Notes: generated by a model from the sequence alone, not told the origin. A DNA stretch of 64,000 nucleotides from Ferdinandcohnia humi_A (GCA_047608075.1 JBLKRX010000007.1:1-64000), one strand, 5' to 3'; positions 9,329-17,484 are shown, counted from the stretch's first letter. Translations and numbers: made by a program.

Positions 9329-9949
9329 TTGTCACCTCGAACACCCAAACAAAATGAACAAATTCGAACTGAACGAATCAATCAAATCTTACACGCTGCG
9401 GTTGGGGTTTATGTTGAAAAAGGATATAAGGGAACTGAAATGGGAGAGATTGCAGAAAAGGCCGGAATCGCAAGAGGACTCATATACTATTATTTCAAAA
9501 ATAAAACCATCTTCTTTCGCGAATTTTTCAAATATTATATGGGAGTAGCTTCGGAATCAATCCGTTTGCGTTTATCGGAGGATATTGAGGTTCTGGAAAA
9601 ACTCAAACAGTACACCCGTTTTTACCTAGAAATGGCCTTTAATGAACCACTCTTTCAAAAGTTTTATTTGAAGTTGGAGGAGGACTTGGAGTTGGTATTT
9701 GAGGATGACACACCAGATGTCATTCTTAACTATTACCAAAGCGCAAAACAACCATTAGTCGATGTATTTTTACAGGCAATGAAGGAAGGAAAGCTTAAAC
9801 CATGTGATCCTAAAGTTATAGTTAACGTGTATATGGGGGCCTTAACAGGAACACTTCATTTGTTTGCTGATGGAAAGATAGAAAGGGAAGTATCCAAACA
9901 GGCGATGGATCAAATTATTGATTTGATATTTACTGGCATTCAAAAGTAA
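9329..9949 (+). CDS. TetR/AcrR family transcriptional regulator
   Basis: A 206-residue repressor. The N-terminal HTH spans about residues 15-60 (ILHAAVGVYVEKGY, then MGEIAEKAGIARGLIYYYFKNK), followed by an all-helical ligand-binding domain with MGALTGTLHLF near the C-terminus. The start is a TTG at 9329 with AAGGAGGG five bases upstream. A palindrome lies directly upstream. It probably forms an operon with the small zinc-ribbon gene (12-bp gap) and the cysteine hydrolase; what it senses is unknown. Confidence 0.87.
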   Translation: MSPRTPKQNEQIRTERINQILHAAVGVYVEKGYKGTEMGEIAEKAGIARGLIYYYFKNKTIFFREFFKYYMGVASESIRLRLSEDIEVLEKLKQYTRFYLEMAFNEPLFQKFYLKLEEDLELVFEDDTPDVILNYYQSAKQPLVDVFLQAMKEGKLKPCDPKVIVNVYMGALTGTLHLFADGKIEREVSKQAMDQIIDLIFTGIQK

Positions 9950-9961
9950 GAAAGGCGTGAT

Positions 9962-10138
9962 ATGATGGATAACCGGATTTTTTACGAAGTAACGTGTGTG
10001 AGCTGTAGGAAATCATATAGACTATACGAAGATACAAGCGAATACAAAATGTATAAAAGAAATAACTATGGAATATTCACTTGTGAGGATTGTCAACACC
10101 AAATACGTTTAGCTGCAATTAAAAATTTTATGGGATAA
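9962..10138 (+). CDS. Small double-CxxC zinc-ribbon protein (DUF2197-like)
   Basis: A 58-residue protein starting with two ATGs (9962, 9965). It has two CxxC knuckles, CVSC and CEDC, about 27 residues apart, which fits a single zinc ribbon, and a basic, aromatic middle. The spacing and the tail QIRLAAIKNF resemble DUF2197 (YlaI-like) proteins of Bacillaceae, whose function is unknown. It lies 12 bp after the TetR gene and 13 bp before the cysteine hydrolase, so it is probably co-transcribed with both. The AAAGGCG before the start is a modest ribosome site. Confidence 0.7.
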   Translation: MMDNRIFYEVTCVSCRKSYRLYEDTSEYKMYKRNNYGIFTCEDCQHQIRLAAIKNFMG

Positions 10139-10151
10139 AGAGGAACTGATA

Positions 10152-10685
10152 ATGGAAAGGAAAAATACGGCTTTACTGGTTATTGATCTCCAGCTTGGAC
10201 CAATTTGGGGAACATATAAACAAGAGGAAACAATTGAGGTAATTCAACGAGTCATCTCGAAGGCAGAGACTACGAATATTCCCATTTTTTATATTCAATA
10301 TGAAGATCCTCAAAATGATGTAATGAAAAAAGGAACGCAGTTTTGGCAATTTGCACCTGGTATTACACCTCGTAAAGAGGACGTCATCATATCAAAACAA
10401 GCGGCAGATTCTTTTTATCAGACTAACCTACATGAAGAACTGCAAAAACAAAACATTACCGACCTTACCATCGTTGGTGTACGGACGGACTTCTGTATTG
10501 ATACGACTTGTCGCGCAGCGTTGTCATTGGGTTACCAAGTGACATTAATTGAAGACGGTCACACGACAGTTGATGATGTACTACCTGCTGAACAAACCAT
10601 TACACATCATAATTCGAACTTACGCAAATTAAGTACACCAGACTGTAAAATAGTAGTCATTCCTTCTACTAATCTCGTATTATAA
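10152..10685 (+). CDS. Isochorismatase-like cysteine hydrolase
   Basis: A 177-residue cytoplasmic cysteine hydrolase of the isochorismatase/nicotinamidase superfamily. The catalytic triad is visible as D12 (VIDLQ), K82 (SKQAADSF) and C115 (TDFCIDTTC), with the usual cis-peptide segment VGVRTDFC. Substrates in this family include nicotinamide, N-carbamoyl compounds and isochorismate; the context does not say which. It follows the TetR and zinc-ribbon genes closely. A second member of the family is encoded at 20036-20599. Confidence 0.85.
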   Translation: MERKNTALLVIDLQLGPIWGTYKQEETIEVIQRVISKAETTNIPIFYIQYEDPQNDVMKKGTQFWQFAPGITPRKEDVIISKQAADSFYQTNLHEELQKQNITDLTIVGVRTDFCIDTTCRAALSLGYQVTLIEDGHTTVDDVLPAEQTITHHNSNLRKLSTPDCKIVVIPSTNLVL

Positions 10686-10738
10686 TTGAAATACGTAGAA
10701 GAGGATGGTATAAATATTTGACTACTATTACTGAGGCT

Positions 10739-10763
10739 GGGGAAAAGGTATTACCTTTCCCCC
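10739..10763. terminator. Hairpin between convergent genes
   Basis: A GC-rich stem (GGGGAAAAGGTA with TTACCTTTCCCC, one bulge) lies between the stops of the cysteine hydrolase (+) and the GNAT gene (-). No clear U-run follows on either strand, so its strength is uncertain. Confidence 0.5.
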
Positions 10764-10765
10764 AC

Positions 10766-11221
10766 TCACTTGATTTCATAAACTAGCCATTCTGAGATGG
10801 TACCGCCCATCTTCTTGTAAAGTGACTGAGCAACAACATTATCCTTTGCTGTTTCCCAAGTCATAGAAGCAAAATTATTCTCACGAATATAATCTAGATT
10901 TTCCTTGAATAATAGTTCTCCAACCTTTTTTCCTCTCGCCTCCGGTATTACAAACAAGTCATTTAAAATCGCTTGTCTTTTAACACTTAATGTACTGAAA
11001 GTAAAATACAATGTAGAAAAACCTATCAAACTCCCATTCTCTTCGGCAACATACTGGAGCCCACTAGAGGGGGTAGTGAGTAGGTGTTCGATGAGCCCAG
11101 TTAACTCATTCTCATCAGGCTCTGGTCGCTTATAAAAGTCTACAATATACTGTCTCATTAATTTGTATAGTTCAAGTATATCGTGAATTGTAGCTGGTCG
11201 AATACATATATCATTTGACAT
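10766..11221 (-). CDS. GNAT family N-acetyltransferase
   Basis: A 151-residue GNAT acetyltransferase. The fold signature is clear: ILNDLFVIPEARGKKVGELLF (acetyl-CoA loop RGKKVG at about 96-101) and a C-terminal AQSLYKKMGG turn. The short N-terminal IRPATIHDILELYKLMRQY is typical. The substrate is unknown. GGAGAG precedes the ATG at 11221. The csaA gene lies 38 bp upstream, so these may form one transcript. Confidence 0.82.
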   Translation of the reverse strand: MSNDICIRPATIHDILELYKLMRQYIVDFYKRPEPDENELTGLIEHLLTTPSSGLQYVAEENGSLIGFSTLYFTFSTLSVKRQAILNDLFVIPEARGKKVGELLFKENLDYIRENNFASMTWETAKDNVVAQSLYKKMGGTISEWLVYEIK

Positions 11222-11259
11222 CTTACTCTCTCCTTAAAGTACTCATTTTAGTCAGGCAG

Positions 11260-11589
11260 TTACGCAATTGGGGTCCCATTTTTCACAGGTACATCTGGCT
11301 GCAAGAGTATTACATCACCGTCTTCAGGTACTCCACCAATTACTAAGACTTCTGACTCAAAGCCGGCAATACGCCTTGGTGGGAAATTAACGACAGCTAC
11401 AACTTGACGACCTATCAACTGCTCCGGTTGATATCTGCGTGTGATTTGAGCTGAGGAACGTTTTGTACCTAGCTCCCCAAAATCGATTTCTAATTTGATC
11501 GCAGGTTTCCTTGCTTCTGGAAAAGCTTCTGCTTTTATTACTGTCCCAATCCGAATATCTAATTTTAAAAAGTCTTCAATCGTTGCCAT
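11260..11589 (-). CDS. csaA: Chaperone CsaA, tRNA-binding-domain protein
   Basis: A 109-residue single-domain protein matching CsaA, the Bacillus chaperone with export-related activity that has the OB fold of tRNA-binding domains. Key phrases are FLKLDIRIGTVIKAEAFPEA at the N-terminus, QITRRYQPEQLIGRQVVAVVNFPPRRIAG in the middle and LLQPDVPVKNGTPIA at the end. The length agrees with B. subtilis CsaA. GGAGG lies upstream of the ATG. A HIT-domain gene precedes it at a 44-bp gap on the same strand. Confidence 0.9.
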   Translation of the reverse strand: MATIEDFLKLDIRIGTVIKAEAFPEARKPAIKLEIDFGELGTKRSSAQITRRYQPEQLIGRQVVAVVNFPPRRIAGFESEVLVIGGVPEDGDVILLQPDVPVKNGTPIA

Positions 11590-11633
11590 AATCAGCCTCC
11601 AAATATTAGTTTTGTATGTTATTTTTCATCATA

Positions 11634-11963
11634 CTACGCAAGTGGTTTCCCATATACGACATGCCAGTGAAGATGTTTTGAATCCTGGTAATTTCCTAGG
11701 TTTGTAGATACTCTACAGGCTCCATTTTCCTCAGTCACCTTTGCTGCCACTTTCTTTATGACGTTAAAAAGGTCAAGTAACAACGCATTATCACTTTCTT
11801 CCAAAGTTAATAAAGAAGAAATGTGTTTCTTAGGAATAACCACAATATGGACCGGGTAAAAAGGTCTTGTATGGTAATAGGCTAATACATGTTCTGTTTC
11901 CATTACCTTTTTAACATTTGTCTTTCCACTCAGTACTTCCTCACAATAAAAATCTTCTGTCAC
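11634..11963 (-). CDS. HIT family hydrolase
   Basis: A 109-residue histidine-triad protein. The triad HLHWH (97-101) is near the C-terminus, after the segment PVHIVVIPKKHISSLLTL, which is diagnostic of HIT/HINT proteins that hydrolyse nucleotidyl conjugates. The GTG at 11963 follows AGGAGGGACACT and is a better start than the ATG 14 codons upstream. The usual N-terminal CxxC zinc pair of HINT proteins is reduced to a single C (FYCEE). It is the first of three co-directional genes ending with the GNAT gene. Confidence 0.85.
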   Translation of the reverse strand: MTEDFYCEEVLSGKTNVKKVMETEHVLAYYHTRPFYPVHIVVIPKKHISSLLTLEESDNALLLDLFNVIKKVAAKVTEENGACRVSTNLGNYQDSKHLHWHVVYGKPLA

Positions 11964-12183
11964 AGTGTCCCTCCTACTATTTTTTACATAAAGTGGCAAA
12001 CACATTCACTTATATAATCATTCTCTCTTTTACCTAGAAAATCCTTTAATGAATATTACACATTACGTGCTTACCAATTACTTAGGAAAGGAATAAAAAT
12101 AATTTTCTTTTACCTGTGGCTAAAACAATCAATCAACATATATCTGATTATGTACCCATTCCCCATGAAAAGGTGAGGCCAAT

Positions 12184-12402
12184 ATGTTCGCTGTTCATTA
12201 TTTTGAAAACAAAAATTTATTACTAACCCAACTTCTTAACACTGTACCCTCGGTTGATGAGGATATAAAGATTAAAGGTCGAAAAGGAAAAGTATCAAAT
12301 GTCACCTCTATCGATGAGCGAAATGTCCACGTACAAGTTACACTAGAAGCTATTAACAAAAACAAAAAAGTAATCGACAATTCAAAAACGAAAAAAAGAT
12401 AA
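12184..12402 (+). CDS. Conserved small basic protein of unknown function
   Basis: A 72-residue protein with a middle segment KIKGRKGKVSNVTSIDE that looks like a small beta-barrel, and a lysine-rich tail ending KTKKR. Similar short proteins occur in Bacillaceae, but no function is known to me. AAAGGTGAGG precedes the ATG. It is a single gene that ends in a strong hairpin. Confidence 0.65.
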   Translation: MFAVHYFENKNLLLTQLLNTVPSVDEDIKIKGRKGKVSNVTSIDERNVHVQVTLEAINKNKKVIDNSKTKKR

Positions 12403-12415
12403 CTGTACGCAAAAT

Positions 12416-12456
12416 AAAAAAGAAGAATGTACAATTTCAGTTTGTACGTTCTTCTT
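12416..12456. terminator. Bidirectional terminator
   Basis: A long stem (AGAAGAATGTACAA with TTGTACGTTCTTCT, one mismatch) and a 6-base loop lie between convergent genes. A long T-run follows on the minus strand and a weaker AT tract on the plus strand. Confidence 0.8.
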
Positions 12457-12558
12457 AATTAATTTTGTTGATTTAAGGGTCTTAATAATTCACTTCGTTG
12501 ATGTCCCTATAACAATACCCCCACAACAGTTACACCTTTCCTATTTCACCAGTTACTT

Positions 12559-13554
12559 TTAAGGCTGTAAAATAACTGTCCCTATACTTTGACGAGATTC
12601 AATAAGTTCGTGTGCTTTTTTAACATCCGATAAAGAAAAAATATATTTAATTTGCGGTCTTAGTTGATTGCTTATCATCAAACTAAGCATACTTTCTAAA
12701 GCTTCTCCTACCAACTCGGGACGAGAGGATAACAAGTTTGCGATATTAAAACCAATGACCGTTTTGTTTGAGAGAATATTTACGAGATCTAATTTGTCCC
12801 AATTGCTATTATGAGAGCTTGCTGAGCCTATATATATCAATCTACCAAACGAGGCAAGGACCTGAATACTTTCTTCTAATACCTTTCCTCCTACTGATTG
12901 TAAAATTAAATCGGCACCTTTGCCCTCTGTAACCTGAATGACTTTTTCTGTCCAATTTTCCTCACTATAGTTAATCCCTACATCAGCACCAATCGATAGA
13001 GTATGATTCACCTTTTCTTGTGAACCTACTGTTGCAATCACCTTCCCAGCTCCATATGCCTTGGCAATTTGTACTGCAATATTCCCTAATCCACCGGTGG
13101 CTGCGTGTATAAGTACGGTTTCACCATGTTTTATATTTCCTACTGTTTTCAATGCGTGATATGCTGTCTGCCCTTGTGTCAATAATGCAGTTATAGCCAT
13201 ATGGTCAACACGTTCTGATATAGGAATTAACAAATATGCAGGTACAACCACATATTCCGCATATGAACCACTTGGAACTTGAGCTACAACTTTTGAATCA
13301 ATAGATATTGTATGAACTCCTACCCCAATTCCAACAACTTCTCCACTGATAACTCCCCATTGTCCCATTGTAATTGGTAATGGAGTAGGATAAGGATAAG
13401 TACCCTTTCTCTGTTGAATTTCCGAGTAATTAATAGCTATATTTGCAACTTTTATAAGAACCTCATTAGAACCTAGTTCTGGAATATCACATTCTTCAAC
13501 TACTAATACTTCTGGACTTCCAATTTCATATAATTTTACTACTTTCATTCCCAT
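12559..13554 (-). CDS. Zinc-independent MDR family quinone oxidoreductase
   Basis: A 331-residue NADPH-dependent oxidoreductase of the quinone oxidoreductase branch of the medium-chain dehydrogenases. The N-terminal GroES-like domain starts VKLYEIGSPEVLVVEE. The Rossmann glycine motif is AATGGLGNIAVQIAKAYGAG (about 150-169), followed by a NADPH-type loop. The zinc-ligand cysteines of alcohol dehydrogenases are absent, as in this branch. Two ATGs (13554 and 13548) follow GGAGAG; the first is taken. It is a single gene with its terminator at 12416-12456. Confidence 0.85.
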   Translation of the reverse strand: MGMKVVKLYEIGSPEVLVVEECDIPELGSNEVLIKVANIAINYSEIQQRKGTYPYPTPLPITMGQWGVISGEVVGIGVGVHTISIDSKVVAQVPSGSYAEYVVVPAYLLIPISERVDHMAITALLTQGQTAYHALKTVGNIKHGETVLIHAATGGLGNIAVQIAKAYGAGKVIATVGSQEKVNHTLSIGADVGINYSEENWTEKVIQVTEGKGADLILQSVGGKVLEESIQVLASFGRLIYIGSASSHNSNWDKLDLVNILSNKTVIGFNIANLLSSRPELVGEALESMLSLMISNQLRPQIKYIFSLSDVKKAHELIESRQSIGTVILQP

Positions 13555-13711
13555 CTGCTCTCCTTTTATAATAAACTAATTATATATAACATGTTATATA
13601 TAATTAATATATAGTGTACGAATATATTAATCAACACTTTTTCATAAAGAGGCATTTCTTTTTTATTAAAAGAGCTGTTCAATGGAATAACCTTCTCAAG
13701 GATGACAGTGT

Positions 13712-13739
13712 AAAAAAGCCCACTAACAATATTGTGGGC
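13712..13739 (-). terminator. Orphan Rho-independent terminator
   Basis: The stem GCCCAC / GTGGGC (13718-13723 with 13734-13739) is followed by six T on the minus strand. The nearest upstream gene already has its own terminator 340 bp earlier, so this one has no obvious gene. Confidence 0.65.
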
Positions 13740-13852
13740 AGTATTCTCTACTTAGAAGTATTTTTACAATTGCTATAAAGGACAACAATTTAACAACATT
13801 CATTAGAAAGAAACGTCGTTTTTCTTAAATAAATCCTCTTAAAGTTTTTCCT

Positions 13853-13876
13853 AACTTCGTTAATAACTTCGTTAAT
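13853..13876. repeat. 12-bp tandem duplication
   Basis: Two exact adjacent copies of AACTTCGTTAAT lie inside the candidate small RNA. Confidence 0.9.
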
Positions 13877-13942
13877 ATTGAATCTAAGGAGAGGAAGAAA
13901 ATAGGCCATTGGTAAGTGATTTTGCCTGAAGTCTATTTCAAA

Positions 13943-13970
13943 ATCATATTATTATCTTTCAGTTGTTCAA
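13943..13970 (-). promoter_or_regulatory. Candidate promoter of the small RNA
   Basis: On the minus strand TTGAAC (13970-13965) is followed after 16 bp by TATGAT (13948-13943), close to the sigma-A consensus. There is no gene directly behind it. Confidence 0.35.
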
Positions 13971-14050
13971 GAGAATAATAAAAAAATGTAACCGTCAAAG
14001 CTTACAATGAGGATTAATTTGAATCTGGAACTAAATACGAATGAGGAACT

Positions 14051-14113
14051 ACAAAAAAACGTGTATGGGACCCCTCCTTTCGGATTAAGGTTTCCAGTAC
14101 ACGTCTAAGAAAA
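14051..14113 (-). terminator. Terminator of the signal peptidase gene
   Basis: Arms ACGTGTA and TACACGT (with extra pairs TGG/CCA) enclose a GGGG-containing loop and are followed on the minus strand by seven T. It lies about 105 bp after the stop of the signal peptidase gene. Confidence 0.7.
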
Positions 14114-14217
14114 AAATAAATTTGTTGTACAATATATCTTAATAGGTAGCCCACTCTTGAAAAGGAAATTGCCTGATAATGCCTGCGTTATGAGGTTCGA
14201 ATTCACATTAAAATTAA

Positions 14218-14757
14218 TTAATCAACATCCCTAATGCTTTTAAAAGGAAAATAGACAAACTCTGTTGTTCCAATAATTCTATCCTTTTGGATGTATCCTA
14301 ATCCATTTCTACTATCCATGCTATATAATCGATTATCTCCCATTACAAAAAATTCATCATCTGGTACAGTAATTGGTCCGAAATCCCCTGTTAATAATAG
14401 CCCCATTCGTTCTGCTTCTTCCCTTTTTTGCGTAAGGTAAGTTTCCTCAAATAAGACCCCATTAATAAGCAATTGATCCTTCTTCATCTCAATTGTATCA
14501 CCTGGTAAACCAATGATACGCTTCACATAGTTTTTTGAATCACCTTTGATTATGACAATTTCTCCTCTTTCAAAATGATTCGAAACATTAAATTTATTCA
14601 CAAAGACTTTTTCTTTATTGTGTAATGTTGGATCCATGGATGAACCTTCAACAGTATATGGTGAGAACAAAAAGGTTCGTAAGACAACTACAACACCTAA
14701 TGCAATGAATATTGACTTAGCCCAACTCTTCAATTCTTGTTTTATATTAGAATTCAT
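14218..14757 (-). CDS. lepB: Signal peptidase I
   Basis: A 179-residue type I signal peptidase of the short Bacillus Sip type, which removes signal peptides on the outer face of the membrane. One N-terminal membrane segment (about 14-31) is followed by the serine box VEGSSMDPTL with S40, the lysine box YVKRIIGLPGD with K79, and the C-terminal MGDNRLYSMDSRNGLG box. This Ser/Lys dyad and the length match SipS/SipT. GGAGAT lies 7 bases before the ATG. It is monocistronic; Bacilli often have several such genes, so it need not be the essential copy. Confidence 0.92.
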   Translation of the reverse strand: MNSNIKQELKSWAKSIFIALGVVVVLRTFLFSPYTVEGSSMDPTLHNKEKVFVNKFNVSNHFERGEIVIIKGDSKNYVKRIIGLPGDTIEMKKDQLLINGVLFEETYLTQKREEAERMGLLLTGDFGPITVPDDEFFVMGDNRLYSMDSRNGLGYIQKDRIIGTTEFVYFPFKSIRDVD

Positions 14758-15173
14758 TCTACCATCTCCTTTTTTTTCAATGTATTTTCTCTTTATTTCT
14801 AAGGCTCTTATCTAAAAGATTGTTGCTATTTGCATTATTCAATAAGGCGCTATTACATAGATTGGTGATTTCCGCTTCTGAAAACTTACTTAACTGTCAA
14901 CTTAATACAAAAGCAACAAAGTATTTTGAGAAATTTCTATTCCCCTGTTTACACATACTTATCCTAATTTTACCACATAATTTGTACTATCAACGTAAAC
15001 ATTTATTAAAAATATTACTTTCCATCTTTTTTGGTTATGAAACTAGTACCTCTACTATTTAGAAACAAATGTGGGCATTTTATCCCATTTATTCTAGGAA
15101 CACGAAGTTAGTAGTACAATATGGTATTATATAGAGAACAGACAGAATATTCATGAAATAAGGGGGGGATTTT
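14758..15173. other. 416-bp intergenic region
   Basis: It separates divergent genes: the signal peptidase (-) and a two-TM protein (+). An open frame at 14820-15062 (+) begins with TTG, lacks a ribosome site and looks like AT-rich noise. A TATTAT-like -10 sequence is visible near 15124-15129 for the plus-strand gene. Confidence 0.6.
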
Positions 15174-15572
15174 TTGTACTATGTTTTTGGGTTAGTCGCT
15201 TTGTTTAGTATTGGAGTTGGCGCATTGGGTTGCGGAATCTTTATGTATTTTGTAAGAATGGAAAAGAACAAGGCACTTATGTTATGTATCGTTGGAATAC
15301 TTCTTGTTGTAGCAGCTATGGCTTCAAATGTACTTCGTCCATCATATGAAAAAGATGTAACAATAACAGTTGAGGAGACTGCTGTTACTAATGAAAAGAA
15401 TAAGGATGGAAAGTATATTTGCAAAGTAAATGACCCTTATACGTTGTATCATTATTACAGTGAAGATAAATCAGAGGTTGAGGAGTTTTGCGCGCAATTC
15501 ATGACTGGTGAAAAATATGATATTACCTATCGGTTTAAATCCGGAATCTATACAATTGTGGATGTAAAATAA
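15174..15572 (+). CDS. Membrane protein of unknown function, two TM helices
   Basis: A 132-residue protein with two N-terminal membrane helices (about 2-26 and 34-51), then an exported-looking polar domain with two cysteines (YICKVND and EEFCAQF) that could form a disulfide. I do not recognise a family. The start is a TTG preceded by AAGGGGGGG; no ATG fits better. It is a single gene that ends in a clear hairpin. Confidence 0.65.
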   Translation: MYYVFGLVALFSIGVGALGCGIFMYFVRMEKNKALMLCIVGILLVVAAMASNVLRPSYEKDVTITVEETAVTNEKNKDGKYICKVNDPYTLYHYYSEDKSEVEEFCAQFMTGEKYDITYRFKSGIYTIVDVK

Positions 15573-15585
15573 ATTACTAAATAAA

Positions 15586-15604
15586 GGGCTGCAAATAGCA
15601 GCCC
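15586..15604. terminator. Bidirectional hairpin terminator
   Basis: The perfect stem GGGCTGC / GCAGCCC with a 5-base loop lies between convergent stops. T-rich tails follow on both strands (TTTATTTAT on plus, TTTATTTAG on minus). Confidence 0.75.
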
Positions 15605-15613
15605 TAGTCCCAT

Positions 15614-15802
15614 TTATTTATCATTATCTAAATCTTTATCGAGAAAGGATTTTTTCTCTCCTTTTATTCCATGATGTTTTTCAAGAAACTGTCCAATAAC
15701 AGAACTATTAATGCCTCTCCTAACAGCTGTTTCAATTACAACATAAAGAAGAAACAAAATTACTACTACAGAGATAATAAATACTTGAACATTATCATAC
15801 AT
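15614..15802 (-). CDS. Small single-pass membrane protein
   Basis: A 62-residue protein with one membrane helix (about residues 6-25, VFIISVVVILFLLYVVIETA), then a basic cytoplasmic tail with RRGINSSVIGQFLEKHHGIK. The function is unknown. The ATG at 15802 follows GGAGGG at good spacing; the upstream in-frame ATG lacks one. It is the last gene of a minus-strand run that begins with the Nudix gene at 16833. Confidence 0.65.
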   Translation of the reverse strand: MYDNVQVFIISVVVILFLLYVVIETAVRRGINSSVIGQFLEKHHGIKGEKKSFLDKDLDNDK

Positions 15803-15844
15803 TGATGACCCTCCACCAATCGATTCTTTCTGTAACAATCGTTG

Positions 15845-16381
15845 TTATTTCCATATACGTTCAACCGTAACTCTGTTTATATCAATGGTTAACAGAAACA
15901 CATCAGGGTTACTCAAACGTTTCCATTCCTCAAACCCAAAATTCTTGTCAAAATGGTTTAGTAGTAAAGACATGATATTTCCATGAGTGACAATAATCGT
16001 ATTCTCAGAGGAACTATTCTCAATCTTTTCAACTAGTTCTATAATTCTTTTTCTTGCTTCTTCACTTGACTCTCCACCATGCAACTTTAGCGAAAAATCG
16101 TCAAAAGTTGCTTTTAGCTTTTCAAGCCAATCTGTGAGTTCTTCTGTACTCAACACCCGCTCTCCTAAACGTGAGTCAAGTTCTATTTCCAAACTTACTC
16201 TCTTAGCAAGCGGCTCAATCGATTGTATCGCTCTTTTATATGGGCTAGAAATAATTCGATCAACTTGAATACCGTTAAAAAACTGAGATAAGGCTTGTGC
16301 TTGTTCGAACCCTCTATCCGTAAGAGTGGCTTCTGGTGGCTGCCCCATTGCCTCACAGTGTCTGACTACATAAAGCTTCAT
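15845..16381 (-). CDS. Histidine phosphatase family protein
   Basis: A 178-residue member of the phosphoglycerate-mutase-like histidine phosphatases. The catalytic box near the N-terminus reads VVRHCEAMG, with C in place of the usual glycine of RHGE; the later box has IIVTHGNIM with the second histidine, and R-x-I-x-SPYKRAIQ carries the phosphate-binding arginine. Activity is likely, substrate unknown. Its ATG overlaps the stop of the upstream Nudix gene by 4 bases (ATGA), so the two are translationally coupled. Confidence 0.85.
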   Translation of the reverse strand: MKLYVVRHCEAMGQPPEATLTDRGFEQAQALSQFFNGIQVDRIISSPYKRAIQSIEPLAKRVSLEIELDSRLGERVLSTEELTDWLEKLKATFDDFSLKLHGGESSEEARKRIIELVEKIENSSSENTIIVTHGNIMSLLLNHFDKNFGFEEWKRLSNPDVFLLTIDINRVTVERIWK

Positions 16382-16833
16382 AAAAATTCCTCACCTATTT
16401 GAGCACCGAATAATTGATTCATAGATTCAGCACGTTTGATACTCTCAATTAAAAAGGAAGGAGATAGAGAATGTCCTGTTATTTCTTCGGTTGCTAACCA
16501 TAGCACCCGTTCAACCTCATCTGGACTTTTGGGATATGCTTCCCCAGAGTCGTATTCACAAAGAAAAACGATGTTAATAACATGATCCCCAGAATCCGTC
16601 ACAAACGAAGTACTATGTACAAAAACCAAGTCATCTTTAATGTTCACTCCGACCTCTTCAAATACTTCACGTTTAATAGTACGTTCTAAGATATCGGATG
16701 AAAAACCTTCTAGCTCAACCTTGCCTCCAACAAGTGAAAGCAATCCGCCAGCGTGCACCTCTTTTTTACTTCTTTCAATGATTAACCATTTATCATTTTT
16801 TCTTATTGCACCTTCAACATTAACAATATACAT
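16378..16833 (-). CDS. Nudix hydrolase
   Basis: A 151-residue Nudix pyrophosphohydrolase. The box runs from GGKVE to REVFEEVGV, with a slightly longer spacer (ELEGFSSDILERTI) than the classical GX5EX7. Substrates may be damaged nucleotides or nucleotide sugars. GGAGG lies 10 bases before the ATG. It is coupled by a 4-base overlap to a histidine phosphatase; together they could degrade a nucleotide-derived compound in two steps, but this is inference. Confidence 0.82.
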   Translation of the reverse strand: MYIVNVEGAIRKNDKWLIIERSKKEVHAGGLLSLVGGKVELEGFSSDILERTIKREVFEEVGVNIKDDLVFVHSTSFVTDSGDHVINIVFLCEYDSGEAYPKSPDEVERVLWLATEEITGHSLSPSFLIESIKRAESMNQLFGAQIGEEFL

Positions 16834-16890
16834 CTCTGTATTGCCTCCGATTATAATCTCTTATTTGGTATGAGCAATTTATCAGTGTTC

Positions 16891-17484
16891 TTAAGAGGAA
16901 GACCCTTGTAAAATCTGTGCTACCTCTTTAATCCATTCTCCATTTTCGTCTGCGAGCAATGTACCCCAGCCAATTGTTCTTGGTACATGTAAGTTCTTCT
17001 CTTTATCATCCACGTAAAGTACATTACCTCTACTAGCAATCTGGCATCTTACCAATTCGTAGATTTCAGGTTGTGGTTTGCAATAGCCGACTTCAGCCGA
17101 AATAGTAATGCTGCTTAGATATGGTTGAATTGGGTTCAATACATGTGCAACCCATTCCAACCTGTGATTACTAATGACATGGATATCAGCTATTTCAGCC
17201 CAATAGGGAATTTCTGTTACAGCTAGTAAGGGGTTAATTGATTGTAAAAGCGTTACCTTTGCGTCATTGATCTCAATGAGCGGGAACTTTTTCTTTAACC
17301 TACACCAAAATACCTCTTCACTAATGGTCCCTGTCCATAACTCTTCCCGAATCTCCTTTTTAAACTCTATTAATTCGGTGAATGAGAGTCTATAATTTGA
17401 GGTTAAACTGTTCCAAAAATCTGGTGAAAAGTTAGTTGCAAGCACTCCGGCTATATCTAAAACTAATACTGGTCTTATCGGCAT
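16891..17484 (-). CDS. HAD superfamily hydrolase
   Basis: A 197-residue HAD-like hydrolase. Motif I is VLVLDIAGVLATN with nucleophile D at about residue 9; the second Asp of DxD is replaced by A, as in the epoxide-hydrolase/dehalogenase-like subgroups (DIGGVL type). Motif II is VISNHRLEW, and motif III/IV is KPQPEIYELV followed by LYVDDKEKNL. The chosen ATG (17484) follows GAGGAG with a 9-base gap. The longer open frame overlaps the upstream VOC gene. Substrate unknown. Confidence 0.78.
   Translation of the reverse strand: MPIRPVLVLDIAGVLATNFSPDFWNSLTSNYRLSFTELIEFKKEIREELWTGTISEEVFWCRLKKKFPLIEINDAKVTLLQSINPLLAVTEIPYWAEIADIHVISNHRLEWVAHVLNPIQPYLSSITISAEVGYCKPQPEIYELVRCQIASRGNVLYVDDKEKNLHVPRTIGWGTLLADENGEWIKEVAQILQGSSS

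Larger units (their letters stand above)
13712..13936 (-). ncRNA. Candidate small RNA (about 225 nt)
   Basis: A minus-strand sigma-A-like promoter (TTGAAC, 16 bp, TATGAT at 13970-13943) lies downstream of the signal peptidase terminator, and a strong hairpin with a T-run ends at 13712. The stretch between has no reading frame and contains two tandem copies of ATTAACGAAGTT. This is inference from signals only; no known RNA family is recognised. Confidence 0.3.
13555..14217. other. 663-bp region without a protein gene
   Basis: No convincing reading frame was found on either strand. It holds the promoter region of the quinone oxidoreductase gene, two minus-strand terminators (13712-13739 and 14051-14113), a 12-bp tandem repeat, and a promoter-like sequence placed so that it could give a short RNA between the two terminators. 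Confidence 0.6.

Noticed and set aside
14820..15062. 80-residue plus-strand frame
   Set aside because: TTG start, no ribosome site, AT-rich leucine-rich content typical of non-coding DNA.
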